Shown here one piece after another: positions 55,836-63,855 of a stretch of DNA of 64,000 nt. The position numbers and the translations under genes are program-made. This stretch comes from an uncultured bacterium (GTDB lineage Bacteria; Bacillota; Clostridia; Lachnospirales; Lachnospiraceae), in NCBI GenBank assembly GCA_947073545.1, contig CAMTMP010000002.1:205943-269942 (forward strand), given 5' to 3'. Under the pieces are notes generated by a model. The model was given only the letters and a program-made list of their open reading frames with translations, was not told the DNA's origin and did no database searches. Within the stretch, counting starts at the first letter, position 1. Each line of letters starts with the position of its first letter.

Positions 55836-56162
55836 ATGGTTTTTAACACAGGTGCGGCATTGCTGGATGCCGTTGTGCTGGCTATGATATCCCATGAGCC
55901 AGAGGGTACATACGGGTATAAGATTACACAGGAGGTACGGCAGGTCATTGAGATTTCCGAATCTGTGCTGTATTCAGTTCTGCGCAGGTTACAGAAAGAT
56001 GAGTGTCTGGAAGTGTACGATATGGAATGTGGGGGGCGCAACAGGCGTTACTACAGGATTACGGAGAAAGGAAGAACACAGCTTAATCCGTATATTAGCG
56101 AGTGGTATCGGTATTCTGCCAAATTGAACGGTATCTTTGAGGAATGTTTAAAGAATGGATAG
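55836..56162 (+). CDS. PadR-family transcriptional regulator
   Basis: Winged-helix regulator of the PadR family: ALLDAVVLAMISHEPEGTYG, YKITQEVRQVIEISESVLYS, LYSVLRRLQKDECLEVYDME and RRYYRITEKGRTQL. 108 residues; AGGAG lies close to the ATG. Usually the first gene of a PadR-DUF1700-DUF4097 set; here the next gene is a 26-codon stub. Probably regulates the ABC pair that follows. Confidence 0.92.
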   Translation: MVFNTGAALLDAVVLAMISHEPEGTYGYKITQEVRQVIEISESVLYSVLRRLQKDECLEVYDMECGGRNRRYYRITEKGRTQLNPYISEWYRYSAKLNGIFEECLKNG

Positions 56163-56235
56163 AACAGAATTTATGAGCAAACTGTCGGCTCTGCTTGGTA
56201 ATGTGCCGTCTACGGAGCTGGAAAAGGCAATATAA
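56155..56235 (+). pseudogene. Truncated DUF1700 gene
   Basis: Starts inside the padR stop codon (ATGGATAG). It reads MDRTEFMSKLSALLG then NVPSTELEKAI and stops after 26 codons, matching only the first helix of a DUF1700 protein, whose full length is about 180-200 residues. Broken, probably by deletion that brought the ABC ATPase gene next to padR. Confidence 0.6.
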
Positions 56236-56261
56236 TATTCAAAATACGAGGAGGAAATCTA

Positions 56262-56990
56262 ATGTCAACAGAACAAGCCATTCACACGAAAGGATTATGC
56301 AAATCCTTTGGAAAAAATGAGGTGCTTCGTAAATGTTCATTAACCGTAGAAAAAGGAACAATATACGGCTTTTTGGGTATCAATGGAGCAGGCAAAACAA
56401 CTATGTTCAAAATACTAACCGGCTTATTAACCCCTACTTTGGGCGAGGTTCAAGTATTAGGAAAAGATGTTACAGTACAGAAAGCTGATATATTACGGCA
56501 TATCGGCAGTATGATTGATGTTCCTGTTTTTTACGAACATTTATCAGCAAAAGAAAACCTAAACATACATCTTGCCTATATGGGTGTTAAAAAAGCTGAT
56601 ACGGAAACGACCTTATCCAAAGTCGGATTGCAGAGCGTCGGAAATCAGCCCGTTTTGGAGTTTTCACTTGGTATGAGGCAACGTTTGGCTATTGCACGTG
56701 CTATGGTACATCAACCTAAACTGCTTATACTGGACGAGCCTGTTAATGGGCTTGACCCCGTAGGTATTCGTGAAATGCGTGATTTATTCAAAAGCCTTGT
56801 AGAAAAGGACGGAATAACTATTCTTTTTTCAAGTCATATTTTATCTGAGGTAGAACATATAGCGGATAAAATCGGTATCATTTCAAATGGTGCGATTGTG
56901 CGGGAAATGACATTGCAGGAATTGAAAAAAGACAACTCATTTAACCTTGAAGAATATTTCATTTCGATTGTGAAAGAGGGGGAAAGATAA
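56262..56990 (+). CDS. ABC transporter ATP-binding protein, BcrA-like
   Basis: Second efflux ATPase. Walker A GINGAGKTT, signature FSLGMRQRLAIA, Walker B LLILDEPVNGLDP, switch FSSHILSEVEHIADKIG. 242 residues; GAGGAGG lies 7 bases upstream of ATG 56262. The family includes bacitracin and lantibiotic self-protection pumps (BcrA, LanF), so the substrate may be a peptide antibiotic, but this is inference. The stop overlaps the permease start. Confidence 0.93.
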   Translation: MSTEQAIHTKGLCKSFGKNEVLRKCSLTVEKGTIYGFLGINGAGKTTMFKILTGLLTPTLGEVQVLGKDVTVQKADILRHIGSMIDVPVFYEHLSAKENLNIHLAYMGVKKADTETTLSKVGLQSVGNQPVLEFSLGMRQRLAIARAMVHQPKLLILDEPVNGLDPVGIREMRDLFKSLVEKDGITILFSSHILSEVEHIADKIGIISNGAIVREMTLQELKKDNSFNLEEYFISIVKEGER

Positions 56991-57712
56991 TGTTGAATTT
57001 AATAAAACTTGAAATTAAGCGTAACCGATTGAAAGGCTACATAACTGCGGGACTTTTAATTACATTTGCAGTATTAGGTCTTGTTTACTTATTTGCTGCA
57101 ATACCACATCTTGACGCTTCTGATACAGATGTTCAGATATTTATTACATATAACGGCATAGCCACCTTATCGTTAGTTGTTGCTACGGCTTGCTTTTCTA
57201 TCTTATCGTCGGCAATGTATAACAGATTTATTGTTGAAGAATATGCAAGCAAAAAAGTTTTTTTGCTTTTCTCATACCCTGTTAAGCGAAGCCGAGTATT
57301 ATTGGCAAAAGTTATAACTGTATTTTTGTTTACATTTGTTTCCATGCTGTTTAGCGGAGTGATTACTTTTGTAATATTCTTTACCACCGAAGCGTTTGTT
57401 CCTATTTGTCAAGAAGCTATAACAATGTCAACGCTATTCGGGGTTGCAATATCGCTTATTGCTTACTCTATAATAGCTGCTACATTGGCGGTAATATCTT
57501 TGTGGTTTGGATATTGGAGAAAATCCGCTTCTGTAACAATTATAGTGGGCGTGATTGTTTCATGTATTTTCGGTAGCTTTGCGTCTGAAATCCTTTTAGC
57601 AGGAGGGATATTTAACAGCGTTATTGTTCTTGTGATTGCGGCGGCAAGTATATTAGTTGCTTTCGTTTTGACAAAAGCACTCTCTAACAAAATTAGCACC
57701 ATGGAAGTGTAA
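56990..57712 (+). CDS. ABC-2 type permease, BcrB/LanG-like
   Basis: Six-helix membrane protein, partner of the ATPase before it (they overlap by one base). No sequence motif identifies the substrate; the size (240 residues) and operon place it with the bacitracin/lantibiotic immunity permeases. Base composition is AT-rich. The 187 bp after its stop up to 57900 show no gene; a small plus-strand frame there has no support. Confidence 0.9.
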   Translation: MLNLIKLEIKRNRLKGYITAGLLITFAVLGLVYLFAAIPHLDASDTDVQIFITYNGIATLSLVVATACFSILSSAMYNRFIVEEYASKKVFLLFSYPVKRSRVLLAKVITVFLFTFVSMLFSGVITFVIFFTTEAFVPICQEAITMSTLFGVAISLIAYSIIAATLAVISLWFGYWRKSASVTIIVGVIVSCIFGSFASEILLAGGIFNSVIVLVIAAASILVAFVLTKALSNKISTMEV

Positions 57713-57899
57713 CACTTTCAACTTGGGCGGAAAACAAGGATTTGCTATGATAGCTGAACAAGAACACGAGGCATTTGGGAGGGGTAAACTGCTAATTTCT
57801 CTCCAATTCGACAAATCAGTGTGCAACAATCAAATATCGCTGCTGTTACAGAATGTTTCCGTCTGGCTGCTGATGCGGTCAGGCGCTTTTTTTGCCCGA

Positions 57900-59225
57900 T
57901 CACACCAGCCCAACAAAGCGGTAGTAAATTTTAATGTCCTGGTGTCTTTGACCGTCTATGACGGTTCGTTCTCCAACTTCAATGCGGTCAATCAGTTCCT
58001 CAATGATTTCCCGGTTCAGTTCCTGCAAGTCCAGATACTGCCGGATGGTTCCGGCCCACTGGTGGATATTGGCGATGTCCTGCTGGGCTTTCCGTTCCCC
58101 GGCTAACAGGCTGTCCAGGCGTTCCGATTTCTGGATGCGTTCCTGCTCGTTCTTTTGAATCAGAACCGAGAAGGAATCGCCGCTGATTGCCCCGCTTACC
58201 TTATCTTCATAAAGTTTTGCGGTGATCTGTTCCAACTCCTCCAAACGCCGCCGCAAACGGCTGATTTCCTGTCGGCAGTCCTCTTGTTGCGCGGCGCTTG
58301 CGGATTGGATGTGCTGTTTCAGCTTATCCAGTACAGCGGCTTCATCGGCTGCAACCGCTTTGCCATGCGCCCGGATTTCACTCAGCACCAGGTTTTTCAG
58401 GCTGATCTCAAAAATCCGGTGCCAGGAGCAGATGCTGTGTCCGGTAGTGGCAAACCGGGAGCAGAAATAAGAAGTATAGTGCTTGACAGTGCCATTTTTC
58501 CGGCGCTGTGTTTCGCGGGCGGCAACCAGAGGATGCCCGCAGTCCGCGCAGACCAGCTTTCCGGTAAACAGAGATGCTTGGGGCGGCGTATTGTTAGCGG
58601 AAATCTGTTTCGCCGCCTGATTGATTTTCTGGACAGCCTCCCACAGCTCCGGCCCGATAATTGCCTCGTGCGCGCCCTCATGGGAAATCCATTCCGATTC
58701 CGGTTTCCTTATCATGGTCTTATCCTTATAGGAACGGGAACCGGTGCAGTTCTGTGTGAGCGTACCGGCATAAACATCATCGTTCAGAAGGCTTCGGACG
58801 GTTGCGTAAGCCCACAGCCGGGAATACTTGCAGCTGCCATTTCCGTAATGGACCGCCCAGTACCAGCGGGGAGGGAGAATCCCTTTCTCATTCAGGGCGG
58901 CGGCGATTTTCCCATAGGCCATGCCGGACTGACGCATCTGGAATATCTGCCGCACAACAGCGGCGGATTCCCCGTCAATGACCAGCTTGTGTCTGTCCTC
59001 CTCGCTCTTGCGGTATCCGTAGGGAGCGTAGGCGGCAAGATACTGGCCGCTTTTCTTCTTGGCATGAAGCACCGACTTGACCTTGCTGGACAGGTCCTTG
59101 AGATGGTAGTCATTCATCAGACTGCGGAAGTGCAGCATATCGGTGTTGTCCCCCTCGCTGTCCAGGCAGTCCAGAACCGACACGAACCGGCATCCGAGGG
59201 AAGGGAAAATGACGTCACTGATATG
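57900..59225 (-). pseudogene. Large serine recombinase without its catalytic N-terminus
   Basis: Remains of a TndX-type site-specific recombinase that excises and inserts mobile elements. Family sequence begins at about residue 100 of a normal protein (SDVIFPSLGCRFVSVLDC, GDNTDMLHFRSLMNDYHLKD) and continues through the recombinase domain (GMAYGKIAAALNEKG), the zinc-ribbon (LVCADCGHPLVAA...CSRF...C) and a coiled-coil end. The catalytic Ser region and start codon are absent; the frame before 59225 is unrelated. About 440 codons remain. Confidence 0.85.
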
Positions 59226-59299
59226 GACAAGACCACAAAAATTATGGAGCGGAGTTGCTGACAACACTTTGCGAAACAGGCGAAAAGTATCATTTTTGC

Positions 59300-59347
59300 G
59301 GAGAGATTGTCTAACATTGACTTGGAGAGATTGTCTAACATTGACTT
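59300..59347. repeat. 24-bp tandem repeat beside the broken recombinase
   Basis: Unit starting GGAGAGATTGTC, 24 bp, at 59300-59323 and 59324-59347, identical copies. It separates the recombinase remnant from the promoter of the ABC-F unit. Confidence 0.95.
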
Positions 59348-59352
59348 GCGTG

Positions 59353-59381
59353 TTGACAAATGCGCCAAAATATGATAACCT
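59353..59381 (+). promoter_or_regulatory. Promoter of the ABC-F leader transcript
   Basis: -35 TTGACA (59353-59358), 17-bp spacer, weak -10 TAACCT (59376-59381). Transcription would start about 30 bp before the leader ORF. Confidence 0.5.
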
Positions 59382-59417
59382 TACTCAGGTTTCAAAAACT
59401 CCCAAGGAGGGGCCAGT

Positions 59418-59507
59418 ATGAATTTCCGTTTGACTGATAAACGAGTGAAGAGACTTAGCTCTGTACAATCCGAACCGATGAAACATTGTGCAGAGTATAG
59501 CGTATAG
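59418..59507 (+). CDS. Leader peptide of the ABC-F attenuator
   Basis: A 29-codon frame starting MNFRLTDKRVKRLSSVQSE, with AAGGAGG 7 bases before its ATG. It has no recognisable domain, but codons near its end (CCGATGAAA, 59475-59483) can pair perfectly with sequence after its stop (59520-59528), and two terminators lie further on. This is the design of ribosome-stalling leaders before antibiotic-resistance genes, so drug-dependent stalling is inferred, not shown. Confidence 0.6.
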   Translation: MNFRLTDKRVKRLSSVQSEPMKHCAEYSV

Positions 59508-59572
59508 AACGCTTTAGGATTTCATCGGGAACAAAGCAGTACCCGTCCAAGTTGATGCGTCAGTTTGGATGG
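59475..59572 (+). promoter_or_regulatory. Candidate attenuator hairpins after the leader peptide
   Basis: Hairpin one pairs 59475-59483 with 59520-59528 (9 perfect pairs); hairpin two pairs 59543-59551 with 59564-59572 (9 pairs, two G-U). Next comes GGCTAT (59571-59576), which can compete for the ATAGCC of the first terminator. Confidence 0.5.
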
Positions 59573-59605
59573 CTATTGCTTATTTCCCGTACATGAATTT
59601 AGCGT

Positions 59606-59645
59606 AAAAGGCTATGGGCAATGTTTTGTCCATAGCCTTTTGCTT
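59606..59645 (+). terminator. First intrinsic terminator before the ABC-F gene
   Basis: 16-bp stem (59606-59621 with 59626-59641, one G-U pair) and a 4-base loop, right arm ending TTTT and followed by GCTTTT. It is placed between the leader peptide and the gene it would control. Confidence 0.85.
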
Positions 59646-59668
59646 TTCATTTCGTATGAGAAAATGAT

Positions 59669-59722
59669 AGGCAGAGGGTAGGCGCGCTTTTGTGCGCATT
59701 TATCCTCTGCCTTTTCTTTTTT
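59669..59722 (+). terminator. Second intrinsic terminator before the ABC-F gene
   Basis: Stem GGCAGAGG / CCTCTGCC (59670-59677 and 59704-59711), extended inward through a GCGC/GCGC helix, then TTTTCTTTTTT (59712-59722). It ends 30 bp before the ABC-F start codon. Confidence 0.85.
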
Positions 59723-59751
59723 ACGCATTAAAGAGAAAGGAATTAAAAGAA

Positions 59752-61281
59752 ATGAGTTTGTTGGAAATACATGGATTAATGCACTCTTTTGGCGAAAATC
59801 TTCTTTATAGAAATGCAGAATTAACACTGAACAAGGGAGAACATATCGGCATTGTAGGACAAAATGGAACAGGGAAAAGCACTCTGGTAAAGATATGCAC
59901 AGACCAGGTTCTCCCCGATGCTGGGGAGATTATTTGGCAAGCAAATACCTCTATTGGATACTTAGACCAATATGCAGAAATAGACCACAGTCTGACAATG
60001 AGAGATTTTTTGAAATCGGCATTTTTAAGATTGTATCATATTGAAGCTGAAATGGCATCGCTATATGAGAAAGCTGCGAATGGAGACATGGGATGTTTAG
60101 GCCGCGCCGCTCAACTCCAAGAATGTCTGGAGATGGAGGATTTTTATTCGATTGACACGCGCATTGAGCAGGTTGCAAGTGGATTGGGGTTGTTTGCAGT
60201 TGGTCTTGACCGGACGATTGACCAAATGAGTGGTGGGCAACGGGCAAAGGTGATCCTGGCGAAGCTGCTGCTGGAAAAACCGGATGTTCTTCTGCTGGAT
60301 GAACCGACAAATTTTCTGGACAAAGAACACGTTGCATGGCTTGCTAACTATTTATCGGAGTTGGAAAATGCTTTCATGGTTGTATCACACGATTTTGCTT
60401 TCCTCGATAAAATTGCAAATCGGATTTGTGATATAGACAACTATCAAATTGCCAAATATTATGGCACTTATTCGGAATTTCTAAAAAAGAAAACTCTCCT
60501 GCGGGAAGATTATGTGCGCCAGTATTCCGCACAACAGCGAGAGATTAAGAAAACGGAGGAATTTATTCGGAAGAATATTGCTGGACGCAAATCAAAGATG
60601 GCAAGGGGACGGCAGAAACAGCTTGACCGTATGGACAAGCTGGAGGCATTAGACCAAAAGGAGATTAAACCTACATTTCATTTTCCTGCACTGTCTCTGA
60701 CAAATACGGAGCATTTGTCAGTCAGCCATTTAGCAGTTGGGTATTACTATCCCGTGTTGTCCGATATTAGTTTCGCTATAAGGGGCGGACAGAAAGTTGT
60801 CATTACCGGGTTCAATGGAATTGGAAAGTCAACGCTGCTAAAAACGCTGATTGGACAGCTCCCGGCTCTGCATGGACAGTTCAAGTTTTCGGCACAAGTT
60901 ACGCTTGGATATTTTGAACAGGATTTAGTATGGGCTGATAGCAACCGAACTCCAATAGAAATTCTCTCTGATGCTCACCCCGATATGGTAATGAAAGAAA
61001 TTCGGAAACACCTTGCGCAATGCGGAATTTCAAGCAAACACGCTATGCAGCCTATTGGGTCATTGAGTGGCGGTGAACAGGCGAAAGTGAAAATATGTCT
61101 GCTGACACTTATCCCTTGCAACTTCTTGATTTTGGATGAACCCACAAACCATTTAGACGTTCAGGCAAAAGAGGCTTTGAAGGAAGCATTGAAAAACTTC
61201 GCTGGGACCGTCTTGCTTGTTTCGCATGAGGAGAATTTTTATAACGGCTGGGTGCATCGAGTGATAAGTATTGAAAAGTGA
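59752..61281 (+). CDS. ABC-F family ATPase, probable ribosome protection protein
   Basis: Two ABC ATPase domains in one chain without membrane segments: Walker A GQNGTGKST and GFNGIGKST, signatures MSGGQ and LSGGEQ, Walker B LLLDEPTNFLD and LILDEPTNHLD. The interdomain linker is helical and Lys/Arg-rich (AGRKSKMARGRQKQLDRMDK), the part that enters the ribosomal exit site in ABC-F proteins. 509 residues from ATG 59752, ribosome site AAAGGA. The upstream attenuator points to antibiotic resistance; relation to Lsa, OptrA or housekeeping YdiF-like types cannot be decided by eye. Confidence 0.93.
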   Translation: MSLLEIHGLMHSFGENLLYRNAELTLNKGEHIGIVGQNGTGKSTLVKICTDQVLPDAGEIIWQANTSIGYLDQYAEIDHSLTMRDFLKSAFLRLYHIEAEMASLYEKAANGDMGCLGRAAQLQECLEMEDFYSIDTRIEQVASGLGLFAVGLDRTIDQMSGGQRAKVILAKLLLEKPDVLLLDEPTNFLDKEHVAWLANYLSELENAFMVVSHDFAFLDKIANRICDIDNYQIAKYYGTYSEFLKKKTLLREDYVRQYSAQQREIKKTEEFIRKNIAGRKSKMARGRQKQLDRMDKLEALDQKEIKPTFHFPALSLTNTEHLSVSHLAVGYYYPVLSDISFAIRGGQKVVITGFNGIGKSTLLKTLIGQLPALHGQFKFSAQVTLGYFEQDLVWADSNRTPIEILSDAHPDMVMKEIRKHLAQCGISSKHAMQPIGSLSGGEQAKVKICLLTLIPCNFLILDEPTNHLDVQAKEALKEALKNFAGTVLLVSHEENFYNGWVHRVISIEK

Positions 61282-61416
61282 AGTGGATGTTCAGTGTCCC
61301 CATTGAATGGATTGTCATTCTAATTTTGAGTAAATCAATGAAATAATTTGAAAAACTGCCGCACGACGGCAAAAGAAAAAAGCCGTCGTGCAGCAGTCCA
61401 TTATCATGCTTATTTC

Positions 61417-61455
61417 TGGCGGCTTTGAGAAATCAGAGCCGCCACTTTTTTGTTT
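61417..61455 (+). terminator. Terminator after the ABC-F gene
   Basis: TGGCGGCT / AGCCGCCA stem (61417-61424 and 61437-61444), 12-base loop, then TTTTTTGTTTT. An additional GCACGACGGC/GCCGTCGTGC hairpin (61361-61391) lies upstream. The 61282-61726 gap holds these and a further terminator, and no gene longer than a 13-codon frame at 61481. Confidence 0.75.
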
Positions 61456-61593
61456 TGGCGGCAATTAGGAGGATGCCGCCATGCGACTGCTGATAGATAG
61501 GCCCTTGTCAAAAAAAGCCTGACCTACGCAACGGCGACCTCCGCCCAGACTTGCAAAAACAGTCGTTTCCTGTCTGCACATACCGCCACCCTC

Positions 61594-61637
61594 AGCGCCC
61601 GAATAGCCTTGAGCTGTTCGGGCGCTTTTGCTTTTTC
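61594..61637 (+). terminator. Terminator before the sigma-like gene
   Basis: AGCGCCCGAA / TTCGGGCGCT 10-bp stem (61594-61603, 61617-61626), 13-base loop, then TTTTGCTTTTT. Confidence 0.75.
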
Positions 61638-61680
61638 TGTGGGCCGCTCCATCCGGCCCCGGTGTCGCGGCCCGCCCTCT

Positions 61681-61714
61681 CTGTTCAGATTCCGCTTACC
61701 CCAAATCTGAACAG
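61681..61714 (+). repeat. 11-bp inverted repeat before the sigma-like gene
   Basis: CTGTTCAGATT (61681-61691) and AATCTGAACAG (61704-61714), 12-base loop. It ends at the ribosome site of the next gene, so an RNA hairpin here could control its translation. Confidence 0.75.
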
Positions 61715-61726
61715 GAGGAAAACAAG

Positions 61727-62125
61727 ATGGAGATCACCATCAAGAGATACAGCCGCAAAATGACCTATGAGGACGCCGCCACTCTGGACGAGTTCTGGGA
61801 GCTGGCCAAGCGCACCGAGCGGAGCCTTGACCGGGAGCAGCGGCGGCATTGGGACGGTCGCGAGTGTGACGAGTACATAATTGCCGCCCAGGGCGTTCTG
61901 CCCTACTGCGCCACCCCGGAGGAATTGGTCTGCCAGCAGGAAACGCTGGATGAAATTTTGGCAGTGCTGGCCCTCTGTACGCCTACCCAGCGGGAGCGGT
62001 TTTTGCTCTATGCGCTGTATGATTTCAGCTATGCGGAGATTGGTCGGATGTGCGGCTGCTCCAAGGCCGCAGTCCATGAGAGTATCGAGGGTGTTCGGAA
62101 AAAGTTTTTCAAATTTTTCCGCTGA
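61727..62125 (+). CDS. Sigma-70-like helix-turn-helix protein of a mobile element
   Basis: Protein of the small sigma-70-region-4 type that is common in Tn1549-like conjugative transposons. The region-4 helix-turn-helix is clear (FSYAEIGRMCGCSKAAVHES), the N-terminus is shorter than in true sigma factors. 132 residues from ATG 61727, with AGGAGG 8 bases upstream. An inverted repeat at 61681-61714 covers the ribosome site. Higher GC than the drug-export block, so it is part of a different module. Confidence 0.87.
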   Translation: MEITIKRYSRKMTYEDAATLDEFWELAKRTERSLDREQRRHWDGRECDEYIIAAQGVLPYCATPEELVCQQETLDEILAVLALCTPTQRERFLLYALYDFSYAEIGRMCGCSKAAVHESIEGVRKKFFKFFR

Positions 62126-62186
62126 CCGCCCTGACGATCATCCCGGCATGATGGCTACCAGGTGAGGGGCAATCACCCTATCACCG

Positions 62187-62220
62187 GGAGGGACAAGCTG
62201 CTTTGGCAGCTTGTCCCTCC
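62187..62220 (+). repeat. 15-bp perfect hairpin after the sigma-like gene
   Basis: GGAGGGACAAGCTGC / GCAGCTTGTCCCTCC with a 4-base loop (62202-62205). No T tract follows, so it may not terminate; an RNA processing or stability role is possible. Confidence 0.85.
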
Positions 62221-62238
62221 TATGCCAAGGAGGTCAAG

Positions 62239-62511
62239 ATGTCAGCGATAAATCAGCTTCAGCAAGAGTGCGTCCGTTTCTTACGGCGCACTTATACACC
62301 GTTCCGGTGTCGTGCGCCCTGCCGGGGGCGTTGCGTCCTTCGGACGCGATGGGGAGCTGCACTCCCCAAACCCCTTGCGCACCCGCAGGAAAGGAACACC
62401 CGCTTTGCGTCTGTTCCTTTCCTGCGGGTCAGGTATCGTCACTGCCAGATTGGCACTCACGCTAAAAACGCAAATCTGACGTTTTTAGGATTTTGCCGGG
62501 GGAGCGTGTGA
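62239..62511 (+). CDS. Possible small protein of the transposon module
   Basis: A 90-codon frame from ATG 62239, with AAGGAGG 5 bases upstream, starts SAINQLQQECVRFLRRTY, then becomes Arg/Cys/Pro-rich without secondary-structure logic. Its second half runs through two large inverted repeats (62381-62429 and 62462-62488), which suggests that only the first part, or none, is a real protein. Low trust. Confidence 0.35.
   Translation: MSAINQLQQECVRFLRRTYTPFRCRAPCRGRCVLRTRWGAALPKPLAHPQERNTRFASVPFLRVRYRHCQIGTHAKNANLTFLGFCRGSV
62381..62488. repeat. Two large palindromes in a GC-rich interval
   Basis: ACCCGCAGGAAAGGAACA / TGTTCCTTTCCTGCGGGT (18 bp, 62381-62398 and 62412-62429) and CTAAAAACG / CGTTTTTAG (9 bp, 62462-62470 and 62480-62488). 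Confidence 0.85.
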
Positions 62512-62512
62512 A

Positions 62513-62881
62513 ATGGAAACGCACGAAATCCTTCACATGACCTATCAGCAGTACCGCACAGTCCGGCGGCTGGTGCATGAGTGCTGCAACTACGATTGCG
62601 GGAACTGCCTACTCCTAGACAACGGCGAGGAATGTGTTTGCCCGCAAGGAATTACACATTCGCTGATTTGTAAATGGTTCCGCGCCGCCGTCCTTCCCCT
62701 GGATGCTGGCCTGTATGCCGCATTGTTCCCGCCCCCCTCTGTCAGACGGCGGCGGTGCCGGGAGTGCGGGAAGATGTTCGCCTCGTCCAAGCACAACACG
62801 CTCTACTGCTCTACCTGTGCCGCAGAACGGGCCAAACGGAGCAAGCGGGCCTGGGCAAAGAAAAACCGGGCTGATGTGTAG
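62513..62881 (+). CDS. Cysteine-rich VLP-domain protein
   Basis: Protein of the cysteine-rich VLP family found in Tn1549-like conjugative transposons. Cysteine clusters lie in CCNYDCGNCLLLDNGEECVC and CRECGKMFASSKHNTLYCST, with a basic tail (AKRSKRAWAKKNRADV). Probably zinc-binding; its function in the element is not known. 122 residues from ATG 62513. Nucleotide composition is GC-rich like its neighbours. The following 62882-63030 gap holds only a small GC-rich hairpin. Confidence 0.8.
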   Translation: METHEILHMTYQQYRTVRRLVHECCNYDCGNCLLLDNGEECVCPQGITHSLICKWFRAAVLPLDAGLYAALFPPPSVRRRRCRECGKMFASSKHNTLYCSTCAAERAKRSKRAWAKKNRADV

Positions 62882-63030
62882 AAAAAGTACCCGCTGAAAA
62901 CGCAGTAATATCAGGGCTTTCAAGACCGCCCTCGACGGGGGCCTGATACATTTCCTTCCCGGCCCCGAAAACGGGCCTCAAACGACCCACAGCGGCGGTC
63001 TGACAGCCCCACATTAAGGAGGCCAATACC

Positions 63031-63432
63031 ATGACTGACTACATGGCGGTAGATACCGATTTGCCGCCCTATTTCCCTTACCCCCAATTCCTGATGGATA
63101 TGCCATTGTCCCATACAGCCGCCCTGACCTACGCGCTCCTGCTGGACAGGGCGCACCTCTCCCAGCTTAACGGCTGGACGGACGAGGCCGGGCGGGTCTA
63201 TCTCATTTTCCCCGTGGAGAAAATTGCGGCGGTGCTGAACAGGAGCCTTTCATCAGCCAAGAACGCATTGGCCGAGTTGTCGGCGGCAGGGCTGATTGAG
63301 CGAAAACGGCGGGGACAGTTCTTGCCCAATCTGATTTATGTGAAACTGCCTGATGGACAAAGAATTATCCCATCCCAGATGGACAAAGGATTGTCCATCA
63401 CGGGGGCAGAAAATGACCTTCGGAACAGTTAG
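63031..63432 (+). CDS. Replication initiator protein A-like (RepA_N)
   Basis: Matches the RepA_N-type proteins of clostridial conjugative transposons: PPYFPYPQFLMDMPLSHTAA, TYALLLDRAHLSQLNGWTDE and a winged-helix part (SLSSAKNALAELSAAGLIER). 133 residues; AAGGAGG lies upstream. Longer members have an additional C-terminus, so this may be a small or shortened version. It would let the excised circle replicate, by analogy with known elements. Confidence 0.75.
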   Translation: MTDYMAVDTDLPPYFPYPQFLMDMPLSHTAALTYALLLDRAHLSQLNGWTDEAGRVYLIFPVEKIAAVLNRSLSSAKNALAELSAAGLIERKRRGQFLPNLIYVKLPDGQRIIPSQMDKGLSITGAENDLRNS

Positions 63433-63575
63433 AAAACAAGACCTTCCGCAGATAGAAAACTACCCCCAAATCAAACAAATAGAAACAAATAAATGAATCA
63501 AACGAGTGGGAGTAAATAGCGCCCACTTTTCGGACAAATGTCCACCATGAAAATTTTGAAAACAAGGAGTTGCCT

Positions 63576-63767
63576 ATGGAGCATATCAGCTACAAGAAGC
63601 AGACCGAGATTGTCAATTTCCAGGGCCGGGAAATCCCGCTGGAAAACCTCACGCCTATCCTCACCCCAGAACAGGAGGCGATGAAGCGCCGGGAGTTGGA
63701 GCAGCGGCTCTATGAGGTGTTCCGTAAGTACGCCAGCCACCAGCAGGCGGAGGAACCGGCCGGCTAA
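63576..63767 (+). CDS. TnpW-family transposon protein
   Basis: 63-residue protein of the TnpW family, accessory to Tn4451-type transposons: YKKQTEIVNFQGREIPLENL and a helix EQEAMKRRELEQRLYEVFRK. ATG 63576 has AAGGAG 6 bases before it. Directly upstream of a recombinase start, the usual order in these elements. Function unproven. Confidence 0.78.
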   Translation: MEHISYKKQTEIVNFQGREIPLENLTPILTPEQEAMKRRELEQRLYEVFRKYASHQQAEEPAG

Positions 63768-63855
63768 ATTTTTGCCGCGCCGTTGCTTTGCGGGGCTGCT
63801 GATGATATAATCATAGCGTCAGCAGCTCCGTTTCTTTTCAGAAAGGGAGCGCAAA

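Noticed and set aside
57723..58106. Plus-strand frame after the second ABC permease
   Set aside because: It runs antisense into the recombinase remnant, with no ribosome site and no protein-like pattern.
61481..61522. A 13-codon frame with a good ribosome site
   Set aside because: Too short to support as a gene; could be the end of a lost element gene or a leader, but no pairing structure links it to the next gene.
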